Positions 16,179-26,429 of a stretch of 64,000 bases of DNA are shown here, piece after piece. The translations under genes were made by a program, and so were the position numbers. This DNA comes from Variovorax sp. Root411. GTDB lineage: Bacteria > Pseudomonadota > Gammaproteobacteria > Burkholderiales > Burkholderiaceae_C. Location of the stretch: contig NZ_LMDW01000016.1 of assembly GCF_001425205.1 (NCBI RefSeq), forward strand, positions 496,001 to 560,000, given 5' to 3'. Positions within the stretch are counted from its first letter, which is position 1. Every line of letters starts with the position of its first letter. The notes beneath the pieces are model-generated. The model did no database searches. It was not told the DNA's origin and worked only from the letters and a program-made list of their open reading frames with translations.

Positions 16179-16976
16179 TCAAGCGGCACCCAGAACCACG
16201 CTCACGCCGCCGTCGACGGCCAGCCATTGGCCGGTGATGTGCTTGCCGGCATCGCTCGCGTAAAGCAGCGTCAGGCCCTTCAGGTCTTCGTCGTCGCCCA
16301 GGCGGCCGAGCGGCGCCTGGGCGGCCATCTTTTCCTCGCCGAGCGACTTGATGAGGCCGGCGGCCATCTTCGTCATGAAGAAGCCCGGGCAGATCGCGTT
16401 CACGGTGATGTTGTACCTGCCCCATTCGGCGGCCAGCGTGCGCGTGAAGCCGATCACCGCGGTCTTCGAGGTGTTGTAGGCCAGCGTCTGCATCTCGGGC
16501 GGGTTGCCGTTCAGGCCGGCGATCGAGGCGATGTTGATGATGCGGCCGGTCTTCTTCGGGATCATGTAGCCGTTGGCGATCTGCTGCGACAGGATGAAGT
16601 AGCCGCGCACGTTGAGGTTCATCACCTTGTCCCAGGCCTCGACCGGGTGGCTCTCGGCCGGCGAACCCCAGCTGGCGCCCGCGTTGTTGATCAGGATGTC
16701 GACCGCGCCCATGCGCTGCAGCGTCTCGTCTGCCAGTCGGCGGGTGTCTTCTTCCTTCGAGCAGTCGGCCGCGATCCAGCGCGCGTCGATGCCCGCGGCC
16801 TGCAGCTCGGCGGCGGCCTGCTCCAGGTCGTCGGCCTTGCGCGAGCTCAGCATGATCTTCGCGCCTGCCTCGCCCAGCGCATGGGCCATCTGCAGGCCCA
16901 GACCGCGCGAGCCGCCGGTGATGAGGGCGGTCTTGCCGGTGAGGTCAAAGAGTTTCTGGGTGGTGCGTGCGGTCAT
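16179..16976 (-). CDS. SDR-family oxidoreductase (FabG-like)
   Basis: A 265-residue short-chain dehydrogenase with TGGSRGLG near residue 19, the arginine after strand beta-2 (LSSRKAD) that favours NADP(H), NNAGASWG near 98 and YNTSK near 167. The C-terminal LAVDGGVSVVLGAA is typical of FabG-like enzymes. The start at 16976 is set by alignment with the SDR pattern. It is nearly contiguous with the thioesterase gene downstream and the Dabb gene upstream. It may act as a 3-hydroxyacyl-CoA or gluconate-5-type dehydrogenase, and the context favours an acyl-CoA substrate. Confidence 0.92.
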   Translation of the reverse strand: MTARTTQKLFDLTGKTALITGGSRGLGLQMAHALGEAGAKIMLSSRKADDLEQAAAELQAAGIDARWIAADCSKEEDTRRLADETLQRMGAVDILINNAGASWGSPAESHPVEAWDKVMNLNVRGYFILSQQIANGYMIPKKTGRIINIASIAGLNGNPPEMQTLAYNTSKTAVIGFTRTLAAEWGRYNITVNAICPGFFMTKMAAGLIKSLGEEKMAAQAPLGRLGDDEDLKGLTLLYASDAGKHITGQWLAVDGGVSVVLGAA

Positions 16977-17002
16977 GGGGTGTCTCCGGGGTTCGGGTTG
17001 GG

Positions 17003-17305
17003 TCAGATCTCGTAGTCCATGCACTGGCGGGCTTCGCGGACCGCACCGATGAAGGGCTTCAACGCCACGTGCTGCGGGTGCTCCGCATAGGCCGCGAGCG
17101 CGGCAGCGTCGGTGAATTCCGAGTACAGGATCAGGTCGTAGGTAGCTTCCAGCCCGGGCTGGGCAATGGCCACCTCGAAGCGCAGCGTGCCGGGCGACAG
17201 CTTGGCGCAGGCGTCGAGCAAGGCCTTGGCTTTCAACAGGTTGGTGGCCTTGTCGGTGCCCTCGGCGTGTTCCTTGAACTTCCACATCACGATGTGCTTG
17301 AGCAT
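17003..17305 (-). CDS. Dabb-family (stress-responsive alpha/beta barrel) protein
   Basis: A 100-residue protein beginning MLKHIVMWKFKEHAEG, the typical start of Dabb dimeric alpha/beta barrel proteins. It continues with YDLILYSEFTDAAALAAYAE and ends HVALKPFIGAVREARQCMDY. Relatives include small decarboxylases and cyclases such as olivetolic acid cyclase, as well as many proteins with no known role. It lies between the small membrane protein and the SDR genes and is probably co-transcribed with them. Confidence 0.88.
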   Translation of the reverse strand: MLKHIVMWKFKEHAEGTDKATNLLKAKALLDACAKLSPGTLRFEVAIAQPGLEATYDLILYSEFTDAAALAAYAEHPQHVALKPFIGAVREARQCMDYEI

Positions 17306-17316
17306 GGCGGGCCTCG

Positions 17317-17582
17317 TTACTTGCTGGTGGGGTTGTCGTTGGGCAGGCGCGAGCGCACGTAGATCAGCGCGAAGCCGACCAGCGCCACAACGCCGCCAGG
17401 CACGGCGATGGACCAGCCCAGCGCGGCGTCGGTGCGGCCGGTGGCGATGCCCAGGATCACGACGAACAGGCCGCCGTAGATCAGAATCCAGATCCACTTC
17501 TCGAGCCGCGCGTGCGGCTTGGGAGGCTTGACGGCGGGGGTGTTGTTGTTGGGGTTGGCGTTCGGCGAATTGGTAGTGGCCA

Positions 17583-17583
<1 letters not shown>
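17317..17583 (-). CDS. Small two-pass membrane protein
   Basis: An 88-residue protein with an asparagine/proline-rich cytosolic head and two hydrophobic helices (about 30-47 and 55-76) joined by GRTDAALGW. Its ATG overlaps the stop codon of the upstream acyl-CoA dehydrogenase gene by one base, so translation is probably coupled. No family was recognised. It could tether or assist a lipid-metabolic enzyme, but nothing in the sequence proves that. Confidence 0.75.
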
Positions 17584-19436
<1,853 letters not shown>

Positions 19437-19510
19437 GGCTGGATCTCGGTGTGAATGAACGCGCGGGTTCTGCGCCAGGAACACCGCGGAACCGGCTCAG
19501 CCGGGCCGCT

Positions 19511-19573
19511 GGTGTTGCCCCCGGAAGGGGGTGGGCGGAGGCGACACGCAGTGCGCCGCAGCCCGGGGGAGAG
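19511..19573. repeat. GC-rich nested hairpin after thiolase stop, dispersed-repeat-like
   Basis: CCCCCGGAAGGGGG forms a tight hairpin, followed by GGCG-N10-CGCC and then CCGGGGG. The whole stretch lies directly after the thiolase stop codon and before the acyl-CoA dehydrogenase start. The layout (proline-like C-run hairpin, GGAGGCGACACGCAGTGCGC, final GGGGG) resembles intergenic repeats I associate with Comamonadaceae. Only one copy is in this window, so the repeat status is recalled rather than shown. Confidence 0.5.
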
Positions 19574-20749
19574 TCAAATGATTTCGAACACGCCCGCGGC
19601 ACCCATGCCGCCGCCGATGCACATCGTGACCACGACTTTCTTCGCGCCACGGCGCTTGCCTTCGATGAGCGCGTGGCCCGTCAGGCGCTGGCCGCTCACG
19701 CCGTAGGGGTGGCCCACGGCGATGGCGCCGCCGTCCACGTTCAGGCGGTCGGCCGGAATGCCGAGCTTGTCGCGGCAGTAGATGACCTGCACGGCGAAGG
19801 CTTCGTTCAACTCCCACAGGTCGATGTCGTTGACCGTGAGGCCCAGGCGCTTGAGCACCTTCGGGATCGCGAAGACGGGGCCGATGCCCATTTCGTCGGG
19901 CTCACAGCCAGCCACGGCAAAGCCGAGGAAGCGGCCGAGCGGCTTCAGGCCCTTCTGCTGCGCGTACTTCTCGTCGACCACCACGCAGGCGCCGCCGCCG
20001 TCGGAGAACTGGCTGGCGTTGCCGGCCGAGATCAGGCCGCCGGGCATGGCCGAGCGGATGCCGCTGATGCCTTCCTTGGTGGTGCCGGCGCGGATGCCTT
20101 CGTCGTTCTCGACGGTGATTTCCTTGGTGCGCAGGCCCATCACGGGGTCGGCCACGCCGGCCAGCACAGTGATGGGGGCGATCTCGTCCTTGAAGCGGCC
20201 GGCTTCCAGCGCGGCGGTGGCCTTCTGCTGGCTGGCGGCGCCGTATTCGTCCATGGCGTCGCGGCCGATGTTGTAGCGCTTGGCGACCTGCTCGGCCGTC
20301 TGCAGCATGTTCCAGTAGATCTCGGGCTTGTGCTTCACGAGCCACGGGTCGGCCAGCATGTGCTTGTTGGCTTCGTTCTGCACGCACGAGATGCTCTCCA
20401 CGCCGCCGGCCACGTACACGTCGCCCTCGCCCGCGATGATGCGCTGGGCGGCGGTGGCGATGGTCTGCAGGCCCGATGAGCAGAAGCGGTTGATGGTCAT
20501 GCCCGAGGTGGTGATCGGCAGGCCGGCGCGCAGCGCGATCTGGCGCGCAATGTTGGAGCCGGTCGCGCCTTCGGGCGTGGCGCAGCCCATGATGACGTCG
20601 TCCACCGAGGCGGGGTCGATGCCGGCGCGCTGCACGGCGTGCTGCACCGCATGGCCGCCGAGCGTGGCGCCGTGCGTCATGTTGAAGGCACCCTTCCAGC
20701 TCTTCGCGAGCGGCGTGCGGGCGGTGGAAACGATGACGGCGCTGGTCAT
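19574..20749 (-). CDS. fadA: Acetyl-CoA C-acyltransferase (thiolase)
   Basis: A 391-residue thiolase, the normal length for FadA/AtoB types, which cleave 3-ketoacyl-CoA to acetyl-CoA and a shortened acyl-CoA. The nucleophilic cysteine is in NRFCSSGLQ near residue 89. The C-terminal GGAIAVGHPYGVSGQRL supplies the catalytic His, and CIGGGMGAAGVFEII the second active-site Cys. The position between the FadB-like and acyl-CoA dehydrogenase genes supports a beta-oxidation role. A fadA label is by function, not by strict orthology. Confidence 0.94.
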   Translation of the reverse strand: MTSAVIVSTARTPLAKSWKGAFNMTHGATLGGHAVQHAVQRAGIDPASVDDVIMGCATPEGATGSNIARQIALRAGLPITTSGMTINRFCSSGLQTIATAAQRIIAGEGDVYVAGGVESISCVQNEANKHMLADPWLVKHKPEIYWNMLQTAEQVAKRYNIGRDAMDEYGAASQQKATAALEAGRFKDEIAPITVLAGVADPVMGLRTKEITVENDEGIRAGTTKEGISGIRSAMPGGLISAGNASQFSDGGGACVVVDEKYAQQKGLKPLGRFLGFAVAGCEPDEMGIGPVFAIPKVLKRLGLTVNDIDLWELNEAFAVQVIYCRDKLGIPADRLNVDGGAIAVGHPYGVSGQRLTGHALIEGKRRGAKKVVVTMCIGGGMGAAGVFEII

Positions 20750-20795
20750 GGTGAGGTCCTTTGAAGCAGATGGAAGGAAAAAGAGAGAGCTGTCG

Positions 20796-22271
20796 TCATT
20801 GCGCCGGAGCAGCGTTGGTGTTGCTCAGGAGCTGGTGATAGAAGCCGATCATCTCGCCGTAGTTCGAGATGGCCAGGCGTTCGTTGTTGCCGTGGAAGCG
20901 GGCCAGGTCTTCGCTCTTCACGCGGAACGGCGAGAAGCGGAAGACGGCATCGCTCACGAGGCTGAAGTGGCGCGAGTCGGTGGCAGCGGTCATGAGGCCG
21001 GGGGCCACCACCGCATCGGGAAAGCTCTGGCGCACGGCCTGCTGGATCGCGCGGTAGCCGGTGCTGTCGGTCGGCGACACCGGCGACGGCTCGGAATTGC
21101 CCGGGTAGGCCTTGATCTTGATGTCGTCGTTGCCCAGCGCCTTGCGCAGGTGCGCCTCGGTGCTGGCCAAGGTGTCGCCCGGCAGCACGCGGAAGTTGAC
21201 GGCGGCCTCGGCGCGGCCGGGCAGCACGTTGTCCTTGTTGCCGGCGCGCACGATGGTCAGCGCAGTGGTCGTGCGCAGCATGGCGTTGCTGCTCGGGCTC
21301 TTCTCAAGCTGGCCGCGCACCAGCGGTTCGGTGAGCCACAGGTTGGACAGCATCACGCGGTTGACGCCGCTCATTTCGGGCGCCAGCGCGCCGAACATCT
21401 GGCCGGCCACGCCGCGGATACCGCCGGGCATCGGGTTGGCTTCGAGCCGCGCGAGCGCCGCACTCATGCTGCCGATGGCGCTGTGCTGCGGCGGCATCGA
21501 CGAGTGACCGGGGGCAGTGTCGAGCGAAAGGAAGAAGGTGCCGTAGCCCTTCTCCGCCAGGCCGATGAGCGCCGCGGGTTTGCTTAGGCCCGGTAACACG
21601 CCGTCGAGCACCAGCAGGCCTTCGTCGAGCACCCAGTCCAGGCGCACGTTGCGCGACTTGAGCAGTTCGGCAATGGGCAGCGCGCCGCGCAGGCCGCTCA
21701 CCTCTTCGTCGTCGCCCATCACGAGGTAGACGGTCTGCCTGGGTTTGAAGCCCGCGCCGATGAGCAGCTCGACGGCTTCCATCTGCGCGAACAGGTTGCT
21801 CTTGTCGTCGAGCGTGCCGCGGCCCCAGACGAAGCCGTCCTTGATCTCGCCGGCGAAGGGGTCGACCGTCCAAGCCTTCTCGGTGCCCGGGGCGATGGGC
21901 ACCATGTCCTGGTGCGCCATCAGCGCAATGGGCTTGGCGCTCGGGTCAGTGCCGGTCCAGGTGTAGAGCAGCGCCTTGTTGCCCACCACTTCCTTCTTGA
22001 GGGTGGCATGCACCTTGGGGAACTGCTGTTCGAGGAATGCGTGCAGCTTGTCGAACTCGGCCGCGTTGGCGGCCGGGTCGTCCAGGCTCGACACCGTGCG
22101 GAACGTGATCGCCGTGGACAGCCGCTTGGCGGCTGTCTGCAGGTCGATGTCCAGCTTAGGCGCGGGCGCCACCGCCAATTGCTGCGACGGTGTGGTCCAG
22201 GTCTTGACCGCCACGGCGGCCACCAGCAAGACGATTGCCAGCAGCAGCCCGAGGAAGATGCGTTTCAACAT
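20796..22271 (-). CDS. M20 family metallopeptidase with N-terminal membrane anchor
   Basis: A 491-residue zinc amidohydrolase related to carboxypeptidase S and PM20D1. An N-terminal hydrophobic segment (LGLLLAIVLLVAAVAV) probably anchors it on the periplasmic side. Metal and catalytic motifs are present: LMAHQDMVPI (HxD), WGRGTLDDKSN (bridging Asp) and MGDDEEVSG (catalytic Glu pair). The dimerisation insert lies between about residues 235 and 370. PM20D1-type enzymes make or break N-acyl amino acids, which would fit a fatty-acid gene block, but the substrate here is inferred. Confidence 0.9.
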   Translation of the reverse strand: MLKRIFLGLLLAIVLLVAAVAVKTWTTPSQQLAVAPAPKLDIDLQTAAKRLSTAITFRTVSSLDDPAANAAEFDKLHAFLEQQFPKVHATLKKEVVGNKALLYTWTGTDPSAKPIALMAHQDMVPIAPGTEKAWTVDPFAGEIKDGFVWGRGTLDDKSNLFAQMEAVELLIGAGFKPRQTVYLVMGDDEEVSGLRGALPIAELLKSRNVRLDWVLDEGLLVLDGVLPGLSKPAALIGLAEKGYGTFFLSLDTAPGHSSMPPQHSAIGSMSAALARLEANPMPGGIRGVAGQMFGALAPEMSGVNRVMLSNLWLTEPLVRGQLEKSPSSNAMLRTTTALTIVRAGNKDNVLPGRAEAAVNFRVLPGDTLASTEAHLRKALGNDDIKIKAYPGNSEPSPVSPTDSTGYRAIQQAVRQSFPDAVVAPGLMTAATDSRHFSLVSDAVFRFSPFRVKSEDLARFHGNNERLAISNYGEMIGFYHQLLSNTNAAPAQ

Positions 22272-22296
22272 GAGCGGTCTTGATCGCTGTTCGGTC

Positions 22297-24402
22297 TCAG
22301 CTGAACTGCTTGCCTTCGGCCACCAGCTTCTGGATCAGCGGTGCGGGCTGCCAGAACTCGCCGTCGTCGCGCGGGTTCTTCGCAAAGCGCTTCATCGTCT
22401 CGGCCACGTTGTAGAGGCCGACTTGCGATGCGTAGTGCATCGGGCCGCCGCGCCAGATCGGGAAGCCATAGCCCGTGAGGTACACCATGTCGATGTCGCC
22501 CGACTTCGAGGCGATACCGTCTTCGAGGATGTGTGCGCCTTCGTTGACCAGGGCTAACACCAGGCGCTGCACGATTTCTTCATCGGAAATCTTGCGCGGC
22601 GTGATGCCCAGTTCCTTGCGGTGGTCCTCGATCATCTTGTTGACGAGTTCCGACGGAATCGCATCGCGTTTGCCGGCCTGGTAGTCGTACCACCCTGCCC
22701 CGGTCTTCTGGCCGAAGCGGCCCAGTTCGCAGAGCTTGTCGGCCGTGCGGCTGTACTTCATGTCGGCGCGCTCGGTGGCGCGGCGCTTGCGAATCGCCCA
22801 GCCGATGTCGTTGCCGGCCAGGTCGCCCATCCGGAACGGGCCCATGGCAAAACCGAACTTCTCGACGGCCTTGTCGACCTGCTGCGGCGTGGCGCCTTCG
22901 TCCAGCAGGAAGCCGGCCTGGCGGCTGTACTGCTCGATCATGCGGTTGCCGATGAAGCCGTCGCACACGCCCGAAACCACCGAGGTCTTCTTGATCTTCT
23001 TGCCGATGGCCATGACCGTGGCGAGCACGTCCTTGGCGGTGGCCTTGCCGCGCACCACTTCGAGCAGCTTCATCACGTTGGCCGGGCTGAAGAAGTGCAT
23101 GCCGACCACGTCCTGCGGACGGTCGGTGAACGAGGCGATCTTGTCGACGTCGAGCGTGGAGGTGTTCGAGGCCAGGATCGCGCCCTTCTTGGCAACGCGG
23201 TCGAGTTCCTTGAAGACCTTTTCCTTCACGCCGATTTCCTCGAACACCGCTTCGATGATCAGGTCGGCGTCCTTCAGGTCGTCGTAGCTCAGCGTGGTGC
23301 TCAAGAGCGCCATGCGCTGCTCGTACTTGTCCTGCTTGAGCTTGCCCTTCTTGACCTGGGCTTCGTAGTTCTTCTTGATGGTGGCGACGCCGCGGTCGAG
23401 CGCCTCCTGCTTCATCTCGAGGATCTTGACGGGGATGCCCGCGTTCAGGAAGTTCATCGAGATGCCGCCGCCCATGGTGCCGGCGCCGATCACGCCCACG
23501 GCCTTGATCTCGCGCTTGGGCGTGTCTTCGGGCACGTCGGGAATCTTGCTCGCGGCGCGCTCGGCCATGAACAGGTGGCGCAGGGCCAGCGATTCGGGCG
23601 TGAACATCAGCGAGGTGAAGATGCGGCGTTCTTCGGCCATGCCGGCGTCGAACTTCATCTTGGTGGCGGCCTGCACGGCGTCCACGCACTGCAGCGGCGC
23701 CGGGTAGTTCTTCGACATGCCGCCGACCATGTTCTTGGCGAACTGGAAGTAGGCGTCGCCCTGCGGGTGCTTGCACGGCAGGTTGCGCACCAGCGGCAGT
23801 GCGTCGCCGGTCTTGCCGGCCACGCTCTTGGCGAAGGCCACGGCTTCGTCGAACACGGACTCGGGCGAGTCGGCCAGCTTGTCGAACAGCTTCTGGCCGG
23901 GCAGGCTTGCGAGCAGTTCGCTCTTCACGGGTTCGCCGCTGACGATCATGTTCAGTGCGGTTTCCACGCCGAGCACGCGCGGCAGGCGCTGCGTGCCGCC
24001 GGCGCCGGGAATCAGGCCGAGTTTGACTTCGGGCAGCGCGATGCTCGTGCCGGGGGCGGCCACACGGTAATGACAACCCAGGGCCAGTTCGAGGCCGCCG
24101 CCCATGCACACCGAGTGGATGGCCGCGACGATGGGCTTGGCCGAGGCCTCAAGCGCGAGGATCACGCTCAGCAGGTTGGGCTCCTGCAGTGCCTTGTGCG
24201 TGCCGAATTCCTTGATGTCAGCGCCGCCCGAGAACGCCTTGCCGGCGCCGGTGATGACGATGGCCTTGACGGCGTCGTCGGCGTTGGCCTTCGACAGGCC
24301 ATCGGTGATGCCGATGCGCGTCGAGAAGCCGAGACCGTTGACCGGAGGGTTGGTCAGTGTGATCACGGCGATATCGCCGAGCACTTTGTATTCAGCCGTC
24401 AT
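22297..24402 (-). CDS. fadB: FadB-type enoyl-CoA hydratase / 3-hydroxyacyl-CoA dehydrogenase fusion
   Basis: A 701-residue two-domain enzyme doing steps two and three of beta-oxidation. The N-terminal crotonase domain has the oxyanion loop AFSGGADIKEFG and the catalytic glutamates in GGGLELALGC and ALPEVKLGLIPGAGGTQRLP. The NAD-binding Rossmann motif VIGAGTMGGGIS begins near residue 305. The dehydrogenase His/Glu region is GMHFFSPANVMKLLEVVRG. It is slightly shorter than E. coli FadB (729 residues). Its upstream 267-base gap holds only a large inverted repeat. It is read with the thiolase and acyl-CoA dehydrogenase genes. Confidence 0.94.
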   Translation of the reverse strand: MTAEYKVLGDIAVITLTNPPVNGLGFSTRIGITDGLSKANADDAVKAIVITGAGKAFSGGADIKEFGTHKALQEPNLLSVILALEASAKPIVAAIHSVCMGGGLELALGCHYRVAAPGTSIALPEVKLGLIPGAGGTQRLPRVLGVETALNMIVSGEPVKSELLASLPGQKLFDKLADSPESVFDEAVAFAKSVAGKTGDALPLVRNLPCKHPQGDAYFQFAKNMVGGMSKNYPAPLQCVDAVQAATKMKFDAGMAEERRIFTSLMFTPESLALRHLFMAERAASKIPDVPEDTPKREIKAVGVIGAGTMGGGISMNFLNAGIPVKILEMKQEALDRGVATIKKNYEAQVKKGKLKQDKYEQRMALLSTTLSYDDLKDADLIIEAVFEEIGVKEKVFKELDRVAKKGAILASNTSTLDVDKIASFTDRPQDVVGMHFFSPANVMKLLEVVRGKATAKDVLATVMAIGKKIKKTSVVSGVCDGFIGNRMIEQYSRQAGFLLDEGATPQQVDKAVEKFGFAMGPFRMGDLAGNDIGWAIRKRRATERADMKYSRTADKLCELGRFGQKTGAGWYDYQAGKRDAIPSELVNKMIEDHRKELGITPRKISDEEIVQRLVLALVNEGAHILEDGIASKSGDIDMVYLTGYGFPIWRGGPMHYASQVGLYNVAETMKRFAKNPRDDGEFWQPAPLIQKLVAEGKQFS

Positions 24403-24540
24403 GCTGCGTTCCTTGGGGTATGAAGAAAAAGAAGAAAAAGCACGAGTGTTCTTTTTCGGGAGATTCTAGGCGTTTCGCGTGGCCTAACAATGGCACGCAG
24501 TCGCTGTTGGGACAAGGCTGCTGGAATGCGGGAGCGGGTA

Positions 24541-24651
24541 CCGGACGCAGAGGACGCAAAGGTTTCGCAGAGGACGCAAAAAAGAAACCAAAAGATTGAT
24601 TTGGCTGTTCTTTTGCGTCTTCTGCGCAGTCTTTGCGCCCTCTGCGTCCGG
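24541..24651. repeat. Long imperfect inverted repeat (GACGCAGAGG/CCTCTGCGTC family)
   Basis: The arm 24541-24585 (CCGGACGCAGAGGACGCAAA onward) pairs imperfectly with 24607-24651, which ends CCCTCTGCGTCCGG. Each arm is itself built of two GCAGAGGACGCAAA-like direct repeats, giving a hairpin of about 45 nt per arm with a loop of about 21 nt. It occupies the gap between livF and the FadB-like gene (24403-24669). It could act as a transcript end or stability element for livF. Similar repeats occur in many bacteria to my knowledge, but only this copy is visible here. Confidence 0.8.
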
Positions 24652-24669
24652 AAGTCCGCCTTCAGCAGC

Positions 24670-25365
24670 CTAGACCTCCAGCCACTCCTTGCGGGTGGTC
24701 GCATCGGCACGCAGGCTGTCGGGCGTGCCGTCGAACACGATGCTGCCGTGGCCCATGACGAGCGCGCGGTCGGAGATCTGCATCGCAATGGTGAGCTTCT
24801 GCTCGATCAGCAGCACCGAGATGCCCTTGTCCTTGAGCGTGCGCAGGTACTGCCCCACCAGCTCGACGATCTTGGGTGCGAGGCCTTCGGTGGGCTCGTC
24901 GATGATGATGAGGTCGGGGTCGCCCATGAGCGTGCGGCACAGCGTGAGCATCTGCTGCTCGCCGCCCGAGAGCACGCCGGCCTCGGTGTGCTGGCGTTCC
25001 TTCAGGCGCGGGAACATGCCGTACATGTCGTCGAACTGCCAGCGGCTGCCCTTGCCCGAGCCCTTCTGCCCCAGCAGCAGGTTCTGGTGCACCGTGAGCT
25101 TGGGGAAGATGTCGCGGTTCTCGGGCACGTAGCCGATGCCGAAGTGCGCGATCTCATAGGCCTTGCGGCGCAGGATGTCCTGGCCCTTCCAGTGCAGGCC
25201 GCCTTCGGCATGCACCAGGCCCATGATGGCCTTGGCGGTGGTCGAGCGGCCAGAGCCGTTGCGGCCCAGCAGCGCGACGATTTCTCCGGGGTTCACGTCA
25301 AAGGAAACGCCATGCAGCACATGGCTCTTGCCGTAGTAGGCGTGGATGTCGTGTAGCTTCAGCAT
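24670..25365 (-). CDS. livF: LivF-type ABC transporter ATP-binding protein with altered Walker A
   Basis: A 231-residue ATPase of branched-chain-type ABC importers. The signature LSGGEQQML and Walker B LIIIDEPTEGLAP are intact. The Walker A reads GRNGSGRST, with arginine where lysine is expected (checked on the nucleotide sequence near 25248-25275). The switch-histidine position reads LIEQKL, with Gln, as is usual for LivF. It should pair with LivG, in which case this protein contributes the degenerate composite site. It is separated from livG by 293 bases holding repeat copy B, an unusual break in a Liv operon. The ATG at 25365 gives the normal MLKLHDIHAYYG start. Confidence 0.94.
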   Translation of the reverse strand: MLKLHDIHAYYGKSHVLHGVSFDVNPGEIVALLGRNGSGRSTTAKAIMGLVHAEGGLHWKGQDILRRKAYEIAHFGIGYVPENRDIFPKLTVHQNLLLGQKGSGKGSRWQFDDMYGMFPRLKERQHTEAGVLSGGEQQMLTLCRTLMGDPDLIIIDEPTEGLAPKIVELVGQYLRTLKDKGISVLLIEQKLTIAMQISDRALVMGHGSIVFDGTPDSLRADATTRKEWLEV

Positions 25366-25428
25366 GTCAGTGGTTCGCGGCGCGTTGTGTTTCGGAGGTG
25401 TTCTTGTTCGAGGCGCGTGCACAGGCCA

Positions 25429-25614
25429 CCGGGTACTCCCCTCCGCGAATGTCCCCCGCTTCGCTCCTCCTTTATTTCGCTGCGGGGAGCACCCGGCGCC
25501 CTGTGCACGATGGCTCTGCTGAACGATCACGCCGATGGGGTGCCTTGCGCAGCGAAATAAAGGAGGAGCGAAGCGGGGGACATTCGCGGAGCAAGGTACC
25601 CCGTCGGCGTGATC
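25429..25614. repeat. Composite inverted repeat, copy B, inside the liv operon
   Basis: Two units flank a short spacer. Unit 1 (25429-25496) has arms CCGGGTACTCCCC and GGGGAGCACCCGG around the core in forward orientation. Unit 2 (25525-25614) has arms CGCCGATGGGGTGCCTTGC and GCAAGGTACCCCGTCGGCG around the core in reverse. The reverse complement of the whole element matches copy A at 1099-1311 in unit order, arm type and part of the spacer, so they are two copies of one element in opposite orientation. It lies in the 293-base livG-livF gap, which contains no credible gene. Confidence 0.9.
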
Positions 25615-25658
25615 GCGCCCCGAACACACACCGCGTCGAGTAGAAGAGCAAGAGTTCA

Positions 25659-26429
25659 TCAGTGCCCCGCCCCCTGCGCATCTGCGACCGAAGACCCCAG
25701 ATAGGCCTCCTGCACCCGCGCATTGGCGCGAACGGCAGCCGGCGTGTCGAAGGCAATGACTTCGCCATACACCACCACCGCGATCTTGTCGGCCAGCCCG
25801 AACACCACGCCCATGTCGTGCTCCACCGTCAGCAGCGTCTTGCCGACGGTCACGTGCTTGATGAGCGCAATGAAATGCGAAGTCTCGGTCTTGCTCATGC
25901 CGGCCGTGGGCTCGTCCAGCAGGATCACGCTGGCGCCGCCCGCGATGGTCACGCCGATCTCCAGTGCGCGCTGCTCGGCGTAGGTGAGGTTCACCGCGTG
26001 CACGTCGCGCTTCTTCTCCAGGCCGATCTGCTTGATGAGTTCCTCGGTGCGCTCGTTGGCGTCGTCCAGGTTCGAAAGAAAGCGCAGGAAGGTGTACTTG
26101 TAGCCCAGGCTCCACAGCACGCCGCAGCGCAGGTTCTCGAAGACCGTGAGCTTCGGGAAGATGTTGGTGATCTGGAAGCTGCGCGACAGCCCGAGCCGGT
26201 TGATCTCGTAGGGTTGCTTGCCGTCGATGCGCTGGCCGTTGAGCAGCACCTCGCCGCTGGTGGGCGCGAGCCGGCCGCTGATCAGGTTGAACAGCGTCGA
26301 CTTGCCCGCGCCGTTCGGCCCGATGATGGCAATGCGCTCGCCCGCATTCACCGCCAGGTCGACGCCGCGGATGATGTCGGTCTTGCCGAAGCTCTTGCGC
26401 AGGTTCTTGAGTTCGAGTGAATAGGTCAT
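25659..26429 (-). CDS. livG: LivG-type ABC transporter ATP-binding protein
   Basis: A 256-residue ATPase. Walker A GPNGAGKST, Walker B VILLDEPTAGMS and the switch histidine TVEHDM are intact. The signature motif is degenerate, reading LTYAEQ in place of LSGGQ (LivG proteins often read LxYGQ). Together with the altered LivF Walker A this leaves one consensus and one non-consensus ATP site. The ATG at 26429 overlaps the livM stop by four bases, so the two are translationally coupled. Confidence 0.94.
   Translation of the reverse strand: MTYSLELKNLRKSFGKTDIIRGVDLAVNAGERIAIIGPNGAGKSTLFNLISGRLAPTSGEVLLNGQRIDGKQPYEINRLGLSRSFQITNIFPKLTVFENLRCGVLWSLGYKYTFLRFLSNLDDANERTEELIKQIGLEKKRDVHAVNLTYAEQRALEIGVTIAGGASVILLDEPTAGMSKTETSHFIALIKHVTVGKTLLTVEHDMGVVFGLADKIAVVVYGEVIAFDTPAAVRANARVQEAYLGSSVADAQGAGH

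Noticed and set aside
22621..24423. A 600-codon open frame opposite the FadB-like gene
   Set aside because: Antisense shadow with no domain. The FadB-like frame explains the region fully.
25398..25643. Small frames inside the repeat copies encoding similar peptides such as MSPASLLLYFAA
   Set aside because: They arise because the same repeat core is read in the same frame. They lack ribosome sites and overlap the hairpins.
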